This document shows positions 5,233 to 6,597 of a DNA stretch of 6,597 nt, in pieces. The notes beneath the pieces were generated by a model. It was not told the origin of the DNA. It was given only the letters and a program-made list of their open reading frames with translations, and searched no databases. Source of the stretch: Clostridiales bacterium UBA3277 (GTDB lineage: Bacteria > Bacillota > Clostridia > Oscillospirales > Oscillospiraceae); the NCBI GenBank assembly GCA_002362145.1, contig DETX01000123.1:1-6597 (forward strand), given 5' to 3'. The position numbers and the translations under genes were made by a program. The first letter of the stretch is position 1. Each line of letters begins with the position of its first letter.

Positions 5233-5814
5233 ATGATTCGAATGGCCAGGCCGGAAGATGTTCCGGCCATGCTGGCAATCTACGGACCCTATGTCCGGGA
5301 GAGTACCGCCAGCTTTGAATATGAGGCGCCCACCCCAGCGGAATTTTCACGGCGGTTTGCCGCCGTCACCGCCCAGTATCCCTGGCTCGTTTTCGAGGAA
5401 AAGGGAGCTGTTTTGGGCTACGCCTACGCCAGCGCCCCCTACAGCCGGGCGGCCTACAGCTGGTGCGCGGAGCCTACGGTGTACCTGCGGCCCGACGCCC
5501 GGGGCCGGGGGATTGGAAAGGAGCTCTACGATGCGCTGGAGGAGATTCTCTTCCGCCAGGGCTACCGGGTGCTCTACGCCCTGGTCAGTGCTGAAAACGA
5601 CGCCTCCCGGCACTTCCATGAGAAGCGGGGGTATGTCCTCCGGGCGGAATTTCCCGGCTGCGGCTTTAAGTTCGGCCGCTGGGTGGGCCTGCTTTGGTAC
5701 GAAAAACGGCCGGAAATTGTGCAAAATCCCAGCAGTTTTCCGAGGCCATGGATGGAAATTGTGCAAAATGAAGAAATGTTACGTGATATTTTAGATAATT
5801 TGTCTATTTTCTAA
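5233..5814 (+). CDS. GNAT N-acetyltransferase, phosphinothricin/methionine-sulfoximine type
   Basis: This is a cytoplasmic enzyme that transfers acetyl from acetyl-CoA to an amino group. The nearest recognisable group is the PAT/MnaT-like branch, which acetylates phosphinothricin, methionine sulfoximine or related amino acids. The N-terminus IRMARPEDVPAMLAIYGPYV matches that branch. VYLRPDARGRGIGKELYDAL (83-102) holds the RGRGIG acetyl-CoA loop, NDASRHFHEKRGY (122-134) is motif B, and GFKFGRWVGLLWYEKR (144-159) is the typical end. The family normally stops about there; here 34 more residues follow. This tail is encoded by AT-rich DNA and holds EIVQN twice, 14 residues apart. The ATG at 5233 has GGAGG 9 nt upstream. 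No terminator is seen before glgC, so readthrough is possible. The true substrate is unknown; a housekeeping detoxification role is more likely than herbicide resistance. Confidence 0.9.
   Translation: MIRMARPEDVPAMLAIYGPYVRESTASFEYEAPTPAEFSRRFAAVTAQYPWLVFEEKGAVLGYAYASAPYSRAAYSWCAEPTVYLRPDARGRGIGKELYDALEEILFRQGYRVLYALVSAENDASRHFHEKRGYVLRAEFPGCGFKFGRWVGLLWYEKRPEIVQNPSSFPRPWMEIVQNEEMLRDILDNLSIF
5712..5769 (+). repeat. Two 16-bp direct repeats, 42 bp apart, in the 3' end of the GNAT gene
   Basis: The identical sequence GGAAATTGTGCAAAAT occurs at 5712-5727 and 5754-5769. The 42-bp period equals 14 codons, so both copies encode EIVQN in the same frame, and it is also close to four helical turns. 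Each copy contains a near-palindrome, ATTGTGCAAAAT (10 of 12 positions symmetric about TGCA). They may be a relic of a short duplication or a pair of binding sites upstream of glgC. Confidence 0.75.
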
Positions 5815-5920
5815 CGTTAAAAAATATGCTATGTTATCAATGTGGGAAAATATACACTGGCATAGAAGCGCTTTTCCCCGCAATATGCGTTCTACATATT
5901 TCTTGTAAGGAGCTGTGACC

Positions 5921-6597
5921 ATGTATTTTCAGAAGAAACGCGTAATCGCCATGCTGCTGGCCGGCGGCCAGGGCAGCCGCCTGAAGGTTCTGACGGAGAA
6001 AACCGCCAAGCCTGCCGTCCCCTTCGGCGGTAAGTACCGCATCATCGACTTCCCCCTGTCCAACTGCGTCAACTCCGGCATCGATACCGTGGGCATCCTG
6101 ACCCAGTATCAGCCTTTGGAGCTCAACGAGTACATCGGCAACGGCCAGCCCTGGAGCCTGAACAAGACCCATTCCTGCGCCCAGGTGCTGCCCCCCTACG
6201 AGCGCCACGACAAGAAGTCCGGCTGGTACAAGGGCACCGCCAACGCCATCTACCAGAACATCGACTTCGTGGACCGCTTTGACCCGGACTACGTGGTGAT
6301 CCTCTCCGGCGACCACATCTATAAGATGGACTACGCCGCCATGATCGCATACCACGAAAAGCACAACGCCTCCTGCACCATCGCCGTGCGGAACGTCCCC
6401 CTGGCGGAGGCCTCCCGGTTCGGCATCCTGAACACCAACCCCGACAACTCCATCTATGAGTTCGAGGAGAAGCCCGCCCATCCCAAGTCCACCAACGCCT
6501 CCATGGGTATCTACTGCTTCAACTGGAAGGTCCTGCGGGACGCCCTGATTGCCGACGAGGATGACCCCAAGTCCTCCAACGACTTCGGCAAGAACAT
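5921..6597 (+). CDS. glgC: Glucose-1-phosphate adenylyltransferase GlgC (partial, 3' end outside the window)
   Basis: GlgC makes ADP-glucose and diphosphate from glucose 1-phosphate and ATP, the committed step of bacterial glycogen synthesis. The 225 codons present cover the nucleotidyltransferase domain; the C-terminal beta-helix is beyond the window. Visible motifs are [20 protein letters not shown] (11-30), the nucleotide-binding GGxGxRL loop; [20 protein letters not shown] (34-53); [13 protein letters not shown] (101-113); [10 protein letters not shown] (129-138), with D131 the likely metal-binding catalytic Asp; and FEEKPA (181-186), with K184 the likely glucose-phosphate-binding Lys. 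The ATG at 5921 has TAAGGAG (5906-5912) 8 nt upstream. The codons are strongly biased to C or G at the third position, unlike the AT-rich 100 bp before the gene. No clear promoter was found in that stretch. Other glg genes would be expected downstream. Confidence 0.96.
   Translation, partial: MYFQKKRVIAMLLAGGQGSRLKVLTEKTAKPAVPFGGKYRIIDFPLSNCVNSGIDTVGILTQYQPLELNEYIGNGQPWSLNKTHSCAQVLPPYERHDKKSGWYKGTANAIYQNIDFVDRFDPDYVVILSGDHIYKMDYAAMIAYHEKHNASCTIAVRNVPLAEASRFGILNTNPDNSIYEFEEKPAHPKSTNASMGIYCFNWKVLRDALIADEDDPKSSNDFGKN

Noticed and set aside
5815..5920. Promoter for glgC
   Set aside because: AT-rich hexamers are present, for example an extended -10-like TGCTATGTT at 5827-5835, but none has a credible -35 partner at 16-18 bp, so no promoter is listed.
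5837..6481. Minus-strand open frame of 214 codons opposite glgC
   Set aside because: It lies opposite the conserved glgC reading frame and is Val/Gly-rich, with no domain. The plus-strand frame has all the GlgC motifs and an RBS.

Overview
The window is about 60% G+C by eye. It has compact operons, strong Gram-positive-type ribosome-binding sites, consensus sigma-A-like promoters with 17-bp spacers, and tRNA genes with encoded CCA ends. Together with psuG, psuK, mgtE and glgC, this suggests a high-G+C clostridial Firmicute, for example a gut Oscillospiraceae member. That placement is an inference from style, not from a database match.

Layout from left to right. Positions 1-276, minus strand: a small tRNA operon, with a promoter at 248-276, tRNA-Gln(UUG), tRNA-Lys(UUU), and a hairpin-plus-T-tract terminator at the window edge. 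Positions 287-3543, minus strand: a three-gene operon read as HTH-PfkB pseudouridine kinase (psuK), an acyltransferase-3 family membrane protein, and pseudouridine-5'-phosphate glycosidase (psuG). It starts from a perfect consensus promoter that carries a 9-3-9 palindrome and ends in two hairpins. PsuK and PsuG together convert pseudouridine to uracil and ribose 5-phosphate. The acyltransferase between them has no obvious role in that pathway, and no pseudouridine transporter is visible here. Positions 3551-5166, minus strand: mgtE, a CBS-domain magnesium channel, with a strong terminator and a leader of about 155 nt. The leader contains an unlisted 23-codon open reading frame with its own excellent Shine-Dalgarno sequence.

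Positions 5161-5814, plus strand: a phosphinothricin/methionine-sulfoximine-type GNAT N-acetyltransferase, divergent from mgtE. The two divergent promoters have their -35 boxes only 2 bp apart. The 3' end of the GNAT gene is unusual: it is AT-rich and carries a 16-bp direct repeat 42 bp apart. Positions 5921-6597, plus strand: the first 225 codons of glgC (ADP-glucose pyrophosphorylase, glycogen synthesis), running off the window.

The points most worth a second look are the mgtE leader peptide with its possible RBS-masking hairpin, the palindromic operator in the psuK promoter (a candidate site for PsuK's own HTH domain), the acyltransferase inserted in the pseudouridine operon, and the repeats ahead of glgC. 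No CRISPR array, insertion sequence, phage gene or defence system is visible.
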